Shown in pieces: positions 1 to 8,742 of a DNA stretch of 64,000 bases (positions are counted from its first letter, which is position 1; each line of letters begins with the position of its first letter). This DNA is from Thiothrix litoralis (GTDB lineage: Bacteria; Pseudomonadota; Gammaproteobacteria; Thiotrichales; Thiotrichaceae). The stretch covers positions 2,294,001 through 2,358,000 of the forward strand of contig NZ_CP072801.1 in NCBI RefSeq assembly GCF_017901135.1, written 5' to 3'. A model generated the notes under the pieces. That model searched no databases, was not told the DNA's origin, and was given only the letters and a program-made list of their open reading frames with translations. Position numbers and translations under genes: made by a program.

Positions 1-2
1 AA

Positions 3-482
3 GCACAGGCATGGGCTAATGGCTTGGTGAAAAACTTTGCCCGCCCCCCCGAAGGTGGCGACCGCGATCAGATCAAAGCGGCGGCTGCCGGACAGTGCGA
101 CATTGCCATTTCCAACACCTACTACTACGGGCAAATGCTGGCAGGTGAAAATGCGGAAGACAAAGCCGCTGCCGAAAAAGTCGCGATTTTCTGGCCTAAT
201 CAGGCCGACCGTGGCACGCACATCAATATCAGCGGTGCGACTGTCACCAAAACCGCTAAAAACAAGGATAACGCCGTCAAACTGATGGAATTTCTGGTGA
301 ACGACGAATCGCAGCAATGGTACGCCGAAGCTAACCATGAGTACCCGGTGAAAGCGGGCGTCGCTAGTGGCGACATGCTGCAAGGCTGGGGTGAGTTCAA
401 AGCGGATAGCCTGAACTTGTCGGAACTTGGCAAACACAATGCCGAAGCCGTCAAAATCATGGATAAAGCTGGGTGGAAATAA
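3..482 (+). CDS. Iron(III) ABC transporter substrate-binding protein, C-terminal part (partial)
   Basis: The reading frame is open from the first bases of the window, so the gene begins upstream and only about 159 C-terminal residues are seen. The segment matches the second lobe of the FbpA/FutA family of periplasmic ferric-iron binding proteins: an RPPEGGDRDQ stretch followed by NTYYYG, whose tyrosines belong to the iron-binding set in this family, and a late NDESQQWYAEANHEYPV segment typical of these proteins. It should capture Fe3+ in the periplasm and hand it to the permease encoded next. The permease start codon lies inside the last codons of this gene, indicating translational coupling. 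A different metal or anion specificity cannot be excluded from the fragment alone. Confidence 0.85.
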   Translation, partial: AQAWANGLVKNFARPPEGGDRDQIKAAAAGQCDIAISNTYYYGQMLAGENAEDKAAAEKVAIFWPNQADRGTHINISGATVTKTAKNKDNAVKLMEFLVNDESQQWYAEANHEYPVKAGVASGDMLQGWGEFKADSLNLSELGKHNAEAVKIMDKAGWK

Positions 483-2110
483 AACCCCTGCTGTGGCGTG
501 CTGTGCTGTTGAGCATGGCACTGCTGACCGCCTTGCCTATCCTTGCGGTGTTCGGCTATGTGTTCGTGCCTGCACCCGAGGTTTGGCAACATTTGCGTGA
601 AACGGTGCTCAGCGATTACTTGTTGAATACCTTGTGGCTGGTGCTAGGCGTGGGTTTTGGCGTATTGCTGCTGGGGCTTCCGGCGGCATGGCTAAACAGC
701 ATGTGCCAGTTTCCGGGGCAACGCTTTTTTGAATGGGCATTGCTGTTGCCGCTGGCTATGCCTGCTTACATTATTGCCTACACCTATACCGGGATGCTGG
801 ATTTTTCCGGCCCCGTGCAAAGCCTGTTGCGTGAGCTGACCGGCTGGGGCTATGGCGATTATTACTTCCCGAATGTGCGTTCGCTGGGTGGTGCCATCAC
901 CATGCTCTCCTTGGTGCTGTTCCCGTATGTGTATTTGCTGGCAAGGGCAGCCTTTCTGGAACAGTCGATTTGCGTGCTGGAAGTGAGCCGTACACTGGGG
1001 TCAAACCAGTGGCAAAGTTTCTTTCGCGTGGCTTTGCCGTTGGCGCGGCCTGCCATTATTACCGGCTTGTCGCTGGCGTTGATGGAAACGTTGGCGGATT
1101 TTGGCACGGTGCAATATTTCGGGGTAACGACGTTTACCACGGGTATTTTCCGCACGTGGTTTGGGTTGGGTGATCATGCGGCTGCGTCACAACTCGCGGC
1201 CTTGCTGATGGGGTTTGTGTTCGTGCTGATCCTGTTGGAACGCTGGTCACGGCACAAGGCACGTTACCATCATACGTCCAGCAAGTATTCGCGGTTGCCG
1301 CGCTATCCTTTACGGGGAAGTTATGCGGTCGCGGCGGTACTGGTCTGCGCCCTGCCCTTGCTGCTCGGTTTCGTGATTCCCGTCGGGCAATTGCTGTACT
1401 GGAGTGTCACCACCGCTACCAACGGCTTGGATGCTGATTTCATCAAGCTGGTGTGGAACAGCATTATGCTGGCAAGTTTGGCGGCACTGTTTGCCTTGCT
1501 CTTGGCGCTGATTCTGGGCTACGGCAAGCGCTTGAGCAACGATCCGCTGGTCAACCTGACAGCGCGGATAGCGGCGATGGGTTATGCGATTCCCGGCACG
1601 GTAATTGCGATTGGGGTACTGATCCCGTTTGCGTGGATGGATACGCAACTCAACACTATCAGCCAGCAATGGCGAGGCAGCACTATCGGGCTGGTGCTGA
1701 GTGGCACGCTGTTTACCGTGCTGTTTGCTTACAACGTGCGTTTTCTGGCGGTGTCCTTGCAAACGGTGGAAGCCGGGTTGGGGAAGATTAAACCGACGCT
1801 GGATAATGCCGGGCGTTCGCTGGGTTTGAGTGCGTTTGGTGTGCTGCACCGCCTGCATTTACCGCTGATGAAAGGCACGCTACTGACCGCTATTCTGCTG
1901 GTGTTTGTGGATGTGTTGAAGGAGCTGCCTGCTACGCTGATTTTACGCCCCTTCAACTTCAATACCTTGGCAGTGCGGGCGTATGAATTGGCTTCAGATG
2001 AACGGCTGGCGGATGCGGGTCTGCCCTCACTGATGATCGTGGTGGCGGGGATTATTCCGGTAATTTTATTGAGTCGCTCGATTGGTAAATCGCGGGCGGG
2101 GGAACATTGA
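473..2110 (+). CDS. Iron(III) ABC transporter permease, fused two-domain type
   Basis: A 545-residue integral membrane protein with about 12 hydrophobic segments arranged as two copies of the binding-protein-dependent permease domain, as in FbpB/SfuB. Each half has an EAA-type loop that docks on the ATPase: one near SRTLGSNQWQSFFRVALPLARP and one near GRSLGLSAFGVLHRLHLPL. The start is a GTG at 473 that overlaps the end of the binding-protein gene by 10 bp, and the stop TGA shares a base with the ATG of the ATPase gene, so all three are translationally coupled. It should form the inner-membrane channel for ferric iron. Substrate assignment rests on the neighbouring binding protein. Confidence 0.88.
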   Translation: MEIKPLLWRAVLLSMALLTALPILAVFGYVFVPAPEVWQHLRETVLSDYLLNTLWLVLGVGFGVLLLGLPAAWLNSMCQFPGQRFFEWALLLPLAMPAYIIAYTYTGMLDFSGPVQSLLRELTGWGYGDYYFPNVRSLGGAITMLSLVLFPYVYLLARAAFLEQSICVLEVSRTLGSNQWQSFFRVALPLARPAIITGLSLALMETLADFGTVQYFGVTTFTTGIFRTWFGLGDHAAASQLAALLMGFVFVLILLERWSRHKARYHHTSSKYSRLPRYPLRGSYAVAAVLVCALPLLLGFVIPVGQLLYWSVTTATNGLDADFIKLVWNSIMLASLAALFALLLALILGYGKRLSNDPLVNLTARIAAMGYAIPGTVIAIGVLIPFAWMDTQLNTISQQWRGSTIGLVLSGTLFTVLFAYNVRFLAVSLQTVEAGLGKIKPTLDNAGRSLGLSAFGVLHRLHLPLMKGTLLTAILLVFVDVLKELPATLILRPFNFNTLAVRAYELASDERLADAGLPSLMIVVAGIIPVILLSRSIGKSRAGEH

Positions 2111-3162
2111 TGAGCAAACTGACCCTACAAAACATCCACATCCGTTACGGCAACAACGCCGTCGTACACGCGGTGAGCCTGACGGTGGAAGACGGGCAAA
2201 TCGGCTGCTTGCTAGGGCCGAGTGGCTGCGGCAAAACGACGCTGTTACGGGCGATTGCCGGTTTCGAGTCCGTCACACAAGGCAGTATCACGCTGAATGG
2301 ACAGCTTATCAGTGACCACAACACGCACTTGCCCCCGGAAAAGCGTACTATCGGCATGGTGTTTCAGGATTACGCACTGTTTCCGCACCTGAATATTGCC
2401 GACAACATTACCTTCGGCATTCGCAAACAGTCCAGCCAGGATAAGGCGCGGCGGGTGGCGGAATTGCTGGAACTGGTCAATCTACCGGGCTATGCAAAAC
2501 GTTACCCGCATGAGCTTTCTGGCGGACAGCAACAGCGCATTGCACTGGCACGGGCGCTCGCGCCACGCCCACGCTTATTATTGCTGGACGAGCCTTTCGG
2601 CAGTCAGGATGTGGAATTGCGCGAAATGTTGGCGCGGGAAGTGCGCGACATCCTCAAGCGCGAAGGCATGACCGCGATTCTGGTTACGCACGACCAGCAC
2701 GAAGCCTTTGCAATGGCAGACGAGATTGGCGTGTTGCAACAGGGGCGTTTGCAGCAGTGGGATACGGGTTACAACCTGTATCACAAACCCGCGAATGCCT
2801 TTGTGGCGGGGTTTATCGGGCAAGGGGTCTTGCTACCCGGTATCGTCTTAAACCACAACACCGTCGCGACAGCACTGGGCAATGTACACGGCGATGTACC
2901 TGAAAGTTGCCAGCCAGAATGCCCGGTCAGTGTGTTAATTCGCCCGGATGACCTGCGACTGGTGGCCGATTCACCACACCCAGCAACCGTCGTATCGCGA
3001 GGATTTCGGGGTGCAGAATATTTATATGGGCTGGCACTCAGCGATGGTAGTCAGCTATTGGCATTAACACCCAGCCACCAAGCCCATCCGATTGGTGCAA
3101 GTGTTTGTATTGAATTAGACTTGCAACATCTGGTTATTTTACCGACGCTTACATCTTACTAA
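2110..3162 (+). CDS. Iron(III) ABC transporter ATP-binding protein
   Basis: A 350-residue ABC ATPase of the FbpC/CUT family. Visible motifs: Walker A GPSGCGKTT (about residues 36-44), Q-loop glutamine near 86, signature LSGGQQQR (136-143), Walker B LLLLDEP ending at Asp160-Glu161, and the switch histidine near 194. The C-terminal third (after about residue 235) is the TOBE-like regulatory domain. I place the start at the ATG at 2110, which overlaps the permease stop (TGATG), rather than at an in-frame TTG one codon earlier. It is the last gene of the uptake operon and runs 14 bp into the convergent downstream gene; no terminator hairpin was seen between them. Confidence 0.92.
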   Translation: MSKLTLQNIHIRYGNNAVVHAVSLTVEDGQIGCLLGPSGCGKTTLLRAIAGFESVTQGSITLNGQLISDHNTHLPPEKRTIGMVFQDYALFPHLNIADNITFGIRKQSSQDKARRVAELLELVNLPGYAKRYPHELSGGQQQRIALARALAPRPRLLLLDEPFGSQDVELREMLAREVRDILKREGMTAILVTHDQHEAFAMADEIGVLQQGRLQQWDTGYNLYHKPANAFVAGFIGQGVLLPGIVLNHNTVATALGNVHGDVPESCQPECPVSVLIRPDDLRLVADSPHPATVVSRGFRGAEYLYGLALSDGSQLLALTPSHQAHPIGASVCIELDLQHLVILPTLTSY

Positions 3163-3601
3163 AAGCAGCCGCAATATCATCAACACTCAACTCACGGGAA
3201 ACCTGCGCTCGAACCTGTGGAAGTTCCTCTTCTGGTGAAACCCGGTATTCTTCGGGAATATCCAAAGTCAATGTCCAGCTATTGGCATTAAACAAGGCTT
3301 TTTCTTTGGATAATTCTGCGCCTTTAGGAAAACGGTATAAGGGTGAATAAAAACAGACTTTATAAAAGCCACCCTGTAGTTTGAGTTTCCTGACATTGAA
3401 AGTGGTTTCAGAAGGTTCTTCAACTTGATGAAAGGCGATCTGCCCGGTTTCACTGGTATCAAAAGCCAGCCAGCTACCCGAAACCCAACCAAGTTTTCTG
3501 AATAGACCTGCGCCAAAAGATAGGCACAGATTATCCCGATAACCAACATGCTCCATATCCAGGATAATATCAAAACTTCCTGAAGAAGGTTTTTTGTTCA
3601 T
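3149..3601 (-). CDS. Hypothetical protein, 150 aa
   Basis: I do not recognise this protein. It is a soluble-looking 150-residue product with no signal peptide or membrane segment, mixed beta-rich composition (repeated short hydrophobic-aromatic strands such as GFYKVCFYSPLYRF and SWTLTLDIP) and an acidic C-terminal part. The ATG at 3601 follows a GAGGGA Shine-Dalgarno-like sequence. It is convergent with the iron-transporter ATPase gene and overlaps its last 14 bases. It is divergent from topB across a 264-bp spacer. Nothing in the context points to a job. Confidence 0.6.
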   Translation of the reverse strand: MNKKPSSGSFDIILDMEHVGYRDNLCLSFGAGLFRKLGWVSGSWLAFDTSETGQIAFHQVEEPSETTFNVRKLKLQGGFYKVCFYSPLYRFPKGAELSKEKALFNANSWTLTLDIPEEYRVSPEEELPQVRAQVSRELSVDDIAAAFSKM

Positions 3602-3865
3602 TCATTCCCTCAATTGATATGCTCAAAAAAATCATGAAAAGATTATTGAACGGAGATAATAGCCGAATTCAGCATTTGTTATTATAAAAGGCTGTTAACC
3701 CGATAATGATTCTGGGACGAACTCAGATTTAACAGACGCAACTGTTCCAGCACGACACACCTTAAGAATAACAGGCACGCCCCCAAAATAAAAGAGCTAT
3801 GTAATAACAAGGTTTGCCGCTTGGCGTAGAAGTGCCTATGATGCTAGCGATGACTAATCTGAATA

Positions 3866-5968
3866 ATGACCATCATGCTTTACTTGTGTGAAAAACCCAG
3901 CCAAGCGCGGGATATTGCCCGTGTGTTGGGTGCGAATGGACGGGGTGACGGTTTCTTACAAGGTCAAGGTATCACTGTGACGTGGTGCTTTGGGCATTTG
4001 CTGGAACAGGCCGAACCCGAAGCCTATGGCGAGCAATACAAACGCTGGAATTTTGCCTCCCTGCCTATCCTGCCCGAACAATGGAAGCTGGAAGTCAAAA
4101 AGTCCGGCGCCAAACAATTCAAGGTGATCAAAGCACTGTTAGCCAAGGCGCAGCACGTCATCATCGCCACCGATGCTGACCGTGAAGGCGAAATGATTGC
4201 CCGCGAAGTTATGGAACACTGCCGCTACCACGGACAAATATCACGCCTGTGGCTATCAGCCCTCGACGACGCCAGCATCCGCAAAGCCCTAGGGCAACTC
4301 AAACCGGGCGCAGACACCGAGAAACTCTATCAAGCCGGGCTAGCGCGTAGCCGTGCCGACTGGCTGGTAGGCATGAACCTCAGCCGCGCCTACACACTCG
4401 CTGCCCAATACAGCGGGCAACTCGGCGCAAAAAGTGGCGCATTAAGCGTTGGCAGAGTGCAAACCCCTACCCTGCGACTGGTCGCTGACCGCGATGCCCA
4501 CATCAAACATTTCGAGCCGGTGGATTACTGGGATGTCAGCGCCATTTGCCTGCCCCATGATGCGCCACAAACCTTCAAAGCCAACTGGGTTCCCCCCAAA
4601 GGCAAGGAAGGCATTGACCCGGAAGGCCGTTGCATCGACAGGGCACTCGCCCAACAAGTAGCCATTCGCTGCAAAAACGAGCAAGCCAGTGTGCTGCGGT
4701 GCGATACCGAACGCAAGCGCCAGAATGCCCCGTTGCCCTACGACCTTTCCGGTTTACAGGTGGAAGCCTCGCGGCGCTGGGGCATGAGCGCCAAACAAGT
4801 GCTGGATGTGGCACAAGCCCTGTATGAAACCTATAAACTCACCACCTACCCACGTACTGACTGCGGCTACCTGCCGCGTTCCCAACACGCCGATGCGGCG
4901 GCCGTGTTTCAGGCATTGGTGCAAACCGACCGCAACTTATCCCCGCTGGTCACGCAAGCCGACCCCAGCCGCAAAAGCAAAGCGTGGGATGACAGCAAAA
5001 TTACTGCCCACCACGGCATTATTCCCACCGCTGCCAAAGGCAGTATCGAGCGCTTGTCGGAAAGCGAGTTTTTCATCTATGACCTGATCCGCAAGCGTTA
5101 TCTGGCACAGTTTTTCCCTGCTTACGAATACGATCAAACCGTGATTGAACTCGACTGCCAAGGCTACAAATTCCGCGCCTCCGGTCGGGTGGATCGGGTA
5201 GCAGGCTGGAAAATTGCCTATCAGGAACCGGGCGATGACACCCTCGTCAAATCTGACAAAGACGCTAAAACCGATGAAACCGCGCAAGCCTTACCCAAAC
5301 TCACGGTAGGCGACAATGTGCTGGTGCAGGACACCGAAACCCTGCAACGCCAAACCAAACCACCCGCCCCTTACACCGAAGGCACGCTGATTCAGGCCAT
5401 GAAGGGCATTGCCAAGCAGGTCGAAAACCCCAAGCTCAAAGCCATTCTCAAGGAAAATGCTGGCATTGGCACCGAAGCCACCCGCGCCGCCATCATCGAA
5501 ACCCTGTTGACCCGCAAACTGCTGGAGCGCGAAGGCAAAAAGAAATGCCTACGCGTCACCGCCAAAGGCAATGCCTTGATCAGCATGTTACCTAACGCCG
5601 TCAAAGATCCGGCACTGACGGCTGCATGGGAACAGGCGCTCGAAGCCGTCGCCAATGGCGAAATGCTGTTGGAACAATTCATGGAAAAACAACAAACTTG
5701 GCTGCTGAAAGTGCTGGAACGCGCCAAAGCCGGGGCAGGTGGCACTACCCCTGAAGCACTGGCAACGGAATTTCGCCCCAAACCAGCGCAGCCTAGCACC
5801 GCTCAAAGCACTGACATCCCACCGGAAAGCAAAATCTGCCCACTCTGCGGCAAGGCGATGGTGCAACGCACCAGCAAATACGGCGCATTCTGGGGATGCA
5901 GTGGCTTCCCCCTGTGTAAAATGGCTGTCAACATCCACACCAATACTCGCCGAGGCAATGCAACATGA
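3866..5968 (+). CDS. topB: DNA topoisomerase III
   Basis: A 700-residue type IA topoisomerase that relaxes negative supercoils and decatenates DNA by cutting and passing single strands. The TOPRIM domain at the N terminus holds the catalytic Glu9 (CEKPSQA) and the acidic triad motif ATDADREGE (101-109). The active-site tyrosine lies in TTYPRTDCGYLP at about residue 328, the same number as in E. coli TopB. The C terminus adds a zinc-ribbon (CPLCGK then WGCSGFPLCK, about 658-690), which distinguishes it from shorter forms. ATG at 3866 is used; a second in-frame ATG at 3875 would also give a normal N terminus. The stop overlaps the start of gabD by 4 bp. Confidence 0.95.
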   Translation: MTIMLYLCEKPSQARDIARVLGANGRGDGFLQGQGITVTWCFGHLLEQAEPEAYGEQYKRWNFASLPILPEQWKLEVKKSGAKQFKVIKALLAKAQHVIIATDADREGEMIAREVMEHCRYHGQISRLWLSALDDASIRKALGQLKPGADTEKLYQAGLARSRADWLVGMNLSRAYTLAAQYSGQLGAKSGALSVGRVQTPTLRLVADRDAHIKHFEPVDYWDVSAICLPHDAPQTFKANWVPPKGKEGIDPEGRCIDRALAQQVAIRCKNEQASVLRCDTERKRQNAPLPYDLSGLQVEASRRWGMSAKQVLDVAQALYETYKLTTYPRTDCGYLPRSQHADAAAVFQALVQTDRNLSPLVTQADPSRKSKAWDDSKITAHHGIIPTAAKGSIERLSESEFFIYDLIRKRYLAQFFPAYEYDQTVIELDCQGYKFRASGRVDRVAGWKIAYQEPGDDTLVKSDKDAKTDETAQALPKLTVGDNVLVQDTETLQRQTKPPAPYTEGTLIQAMKGIAKQVENPKLKAILKENAGIGTEATRAAIIETLLTRKLLEREGKKKCLRVTAKGNALISMLPNAVKDPALTAAWEQALEAVANGEMLLEQFMEKQQTWLLKVLERAKAGAGGTTPEALATEFRPKPAQPSTAQSTDIPPESKICPLCGKAMVQRTSKYGAFWGCSGFPLCKMAVNIHTNTRRGNAT

Positions 5969-7416
5969 TACCTTTGAAAAATCCCGACCTGCTGCGTTCA
6001 CAGTGCTACATCAATGGCGCATGGGTAGCCGCTGATGATGGCGATACTTTAAACGTTACCAACCCAGCAACGGCTGAAACCATCACCAGCGTTCCCCGTT
6101 GTAGTGCTGCGCAAACCCGTGCCGCGATTGATGGTGCAACCCTCGCCCAACGTGAATGGCGCAAACGCACCGCCGCCGACCGTGCCAACGTCTTGCACAC
6201 TTGGCATCACCTCATGCTGGAACATCAGGAAGACCTCGCACAGATCATGACCGCAGAACAGGGCAAACCACTGGCAGAATCACGCGGTGAAATTGCCTAC
6301 GCCGCCGCCTTCATCCAATGGTTTGCCGAAGAGGGCAAACGCACTTACGGCGACGTGATTCCCTCACCCTTCCCCAACAGCCGCATCGTGGTGATCAAGG
6401 AACCTGTCGGGGTATGCGCCGCGATTACCCCGTGGAATTTTCCCGCTGCCATGATCACCCGCAAAGCCGCCCCGGCACTCGCCGCAGGCTGTGCAATGGT
6501 CGTCAAACCAGCAGAACAAACCCCCTTATCGGCGCTGGCGCTGGCAGTACTGGCTGAACAGGCAGGCGTACCCGCAGGCATTTTCAGCGTAGTAACAGGC
6601 GATCCGCACGTCATCGGTGGCGAATTAACCAGCAATGACAAGGTGCGCAAACTCAGCTTCACCGGCTCGACGGCGGTAGGCCGTTTATTGATGCAACAAT
6701 GCGCCCCGACCCTGAAAAAGCTTTCACTGGAACTCGGTGGCAACGCACCCTTCATCGTGTTTGATGATGCCGATCTGGATGCAGCGGTTGCCGGTGCAGT
6801 GGCCTCGAAATACCGCAATGCCGGACAAACCTGCGTCTGCACCAACCGCTTTCTGGTGCAAACCAAGGTGTATGACGCCTTTGCCGCAAAGCTTGCGCAA
6901 GCCGTCGCCAAGCTGAAAGTGGGGCATGGCACGGAAAGCGATGTTAACCAAGGGCCATTGATTGATGAAGCCGCACTCTGCAAGGTGGAAGCTTTGGTCG
7001 CCGATGCCGTACAAGGTGGTGCCAAAATCGTCGGTGGCGGCGGACGCCATGCGCTGGGTGGCACGTTTTACACTCCAACAGTATTGACGGGTGTCTTGCC
7101 TAACATGCGTGTGGCAAAAGAGGAAATCTTTGGCCCAGTTGCGCCATTATTCCGCTTTGACACCGAAGAAGAAGCTATCCAGATGGCGAATGACACTGAA
7201 TATGGCTTGGCTGCTTATTTGTATGCGCGGGATATTGGACGGGTATGGCGCGTATCGGAAGCGCTGGAATACGGCATGGTTGGGATTAACAGCGGTATTA
7301 TTTCCACTGAAGTTGCCCCATTTGGCGGTCAAAAAAGCTCAGGATTGGGGCGTGAAGGCTCGAAATACGGGATTGAGGAATACTTGGAAATCAAGTATCT
7401 GCACATGGGGTTGTAA
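5965..7416 (+). CDS. gabD: NAD(P)-dependent succinate-semialdehyde dehydrogenase
   Basis: A 483-residue aldehyde dehydrogenase of the GabD subfamily, oxidising succinate semialdehyde to succinate in the GABA shunt or related pathways. Key residues are visible: the oxyanion-hole/cofactor segment TPWNFP (155-160), the general base Glu256 in LELGGNAPF and the nucleophile Cys290 in NAGQTCVC. The paired cysteine two residues later (C292) is found in redox-sensitive GabD enzymes. The start overlaps the topB stop (ATGA), so the two are co-transcribed although functionally unrelated. The 3' end overlaps the convergent truB gene by 26 bp. Closely related aldehydes could be the true substrate. Confidence 0.88.
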   Translation: MIPLKNPDLLRSQCYINGAWVAADDGDTLNVTNPATAETITSVPRCSAAQTRAAIDGATLAQREWRKRTAADRANVLHTWHHLMLEHQEDLAQIMTAEQGKPLAESRGEIAYAAAFIQWFAEEGKRTYGDVIPSPFPNSRIVVIKEPVGVCAAITPWNFPAAMITRKAAPALAAGCAMVVKPAEQTPLSALALAVLAEQAGVPAGIFSVVTGDPHVIGGELTSNDKVRKLSFTGSTAVGRLLMQQCAPTLKKLSLELGGNAPFIVFDDADLDAAVAGAVASKYRNAGQTCVCTNRFLVQTKVYDAFAAKLAQAVAKLKVGHGTESDVNQGPLIDEAALCKVEALVADAVQGGAKIVGGGGRHALGGTFYTPTVLTGVLPNMRVAKEEIFGPVAPLFRFDTEEEAIQMANDTEYGLAAYLYARDIGRVWRVSEALEYGMVGINSGIISTEVAPFGGQKSSGLGREGSKYGIEEYLEIKYLHMGL

Positions 7417-8323
7417 GAGATTCATACGCCAGCAAGCGCCGGGGAATGATAACGCCCCGGATGCATTCGCCTAGTCCGATGAATTCGCCGAATTCACTGT
7501 ACAAACGCAGCAATTCAGCATCCGTATCATCGGTACGCACTTTTTGGCCTTGGCGCAAACGAGTGATGACAGCATCTTCTACGGTGATAGCGGGCAGGTG
7601 TGGTAAGGCAACATCCAATGGCAGCAATACTTTATCCAAAGCATCGAAACCTTGTTCCGCCAATGCCCGCAGCTCTTCCAGCGTGTACATGCGGAATGTG
7701 CTGAATGGCTCAACCGACTCGCGCCGTAGCATGGAAACATACGCGCCACAGCCGAGCTTTTCGCCAATGTCTTCCACCAGCGTGCGGATATACGTGCCTT
7801 TGCTGCACACCACATCCAGCGTAAGGGTGTCGTCGGTACGAGCCAACACTTGCAGGGAGTGGATGGTAATGTCACGAGCAGGACGTTCCACTTCCAGACC
7901 TTGACGTGCCAACTTGTACAGCGGCTGTCCGTCTTTTTTCAGCGCGGAATACATCGGTGGAATCTGGCTAATGTCGCCCCGGAATTGTGCCAATACGGCT
8001 TCCAGATCAGCCTCAGAAACATCAGGGATAGGGCGTGGATTGACTCTTTCACCTTCTGCATCGCCTGTAGTACTCACATACCCCAGTGTCGCCGTGGTGA
8101 TATAACGCTTATCGGAATCGAGCAAAAAGGCTGAAACCTTGGTGGCTTCACCAAAACAGACGGGTAACATGCCAGACGCGAGGGGATCAAGACTGCCGGT
8201 ATGCCCGGCTTTTTCGGCCTGAAACAGGAAGCGTGCATCCTGCAAGACTTTGTTGCTGGATGCGCCTAAGCCTTTATCCAGCAGCAAAATACCGTTGAGT
8301 TTGCGGAAGCGGCGGCGACTCAA
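7391..8323 (-). CDS. truB: tRNA pseudouridine(55) synthase
   Basis: A 310-residue TruB that isomerises U55 in the T-loop of almost all tRNAs. The catalytic aspartate is Asp46 in GHTGSLDPLASG. Downstream conserved motifs KRYITTATLG and KGTYIRTLVEDIG are present and a PUA-like domain closes the C terminus. The start codon is TTG at 8323, overlapping the rbfA stop (TTGA); no better ATG is nearby and the N terminus from the TTG matches the family. It is the last gene of the rimP-nusA-infB-rbfA-truB operon, the usual arrangement in gammaproteobacteria, and ends by overlapping convergent gabD. Confidence 0.95.
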   Translation of the reverse strand: MSRRRFRKLNGILLLDKGLGASSNKVLQDARFLFQAEKAGHTGSLDPLASGMLPVCFGEATKVSAFLLDSDKRYITTATLGYVSTTGDAEGERVNPRPIPDVSEADLEAVLAQFRGDISQIPPMYSALKKDGQPLYKLARQGLEVERPARDITIHSLQVLARTDDTLTLDVVCSKGTYIRTLVEDIGEKLGCGAYVSMLRRESVEPFSTFRMYTLEELRALAEQGFDALDKVLLPLDVALPHLPAITVEDAVITRLRQGQKVRTDDTDAELLRLYSEFGEFIGLGECIRGVIIPRRLLAYESLTTPCADT

Positions 8324-8739
8324 GATTCAGCCGCACCTTTGCTGGCGTCAGCATCATCTTCTTCATCGGCATGACGGTCAGAGGCGACTGCTTTCGCAAT
8401 CAGCGCAGACAATGCATTCCCACGCGACTGGGTTTCATCGTAGAAGAAGTGCAAGGCCGGGGTCATACGCAGTTTCAGCAAATGCCCCAGTTCACGGCGC
8501 AAGAAACCAGCAGCATGGTTTAACGCTTCCTGCGCTTCCAGACCTTGCTCGGCTTGCAATGCGTCGAACCAAATTTTGGCGTGGGCGAAATCTTTGGAGA
8601 CTTCCACATCCAGCAACGTGATCATGCCAACCCGTGGGTCTTTCACCCGGTCACGGATCAGAATGGCCAAATCGCGGCGGATTTGTTCGCCCACCCGATC
8701 AGCACGGGCGAAGCCTTGAGGACGTGAGTGTTGTGGCAT
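8320..8739 (-). CDS. rbfA: 30S ribosome-binding factor A
   Basis: A 139-residue cold-shock/30S maturation factor that binds the 5' domain of 16S rRNA during late assembly. The family core is seen in RADRVGEQIRRDLA near the N terminus, DPRVGMITLLDVEVSKDFAHAKIWF in the middle and the LGHLLKLRMTPALHFFYDE strand-helix-strand segment of the KH-like fold. The C-terminal tail is acidic (DEEDDADAS). It sits between infB and truB, 3 bp from the infB stop and overlapping truB by 4 bp. Confidence 0.95.
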   Translation of the reverse strand: MPQHSRPQGFARADRVGEQIRRDLAILIRDRVKDPRVGMITLLDVEVSKDFAHAKIWFDALQAEQGLEAQEALNHAAGFLRRELGHLLKLRMTPALHFFYDETQSRGNALSALIAKAVASDRHADEEDDADASKGAAES

Positions 8740-8742
8740 GGT

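Noticed and set aside
3602-3865. Gene or regulatory RNA in the gap before topB
   Set aside because: No open frame with a start site, no hairpin with T run and no convincing promoter pair was found; left unannotated.
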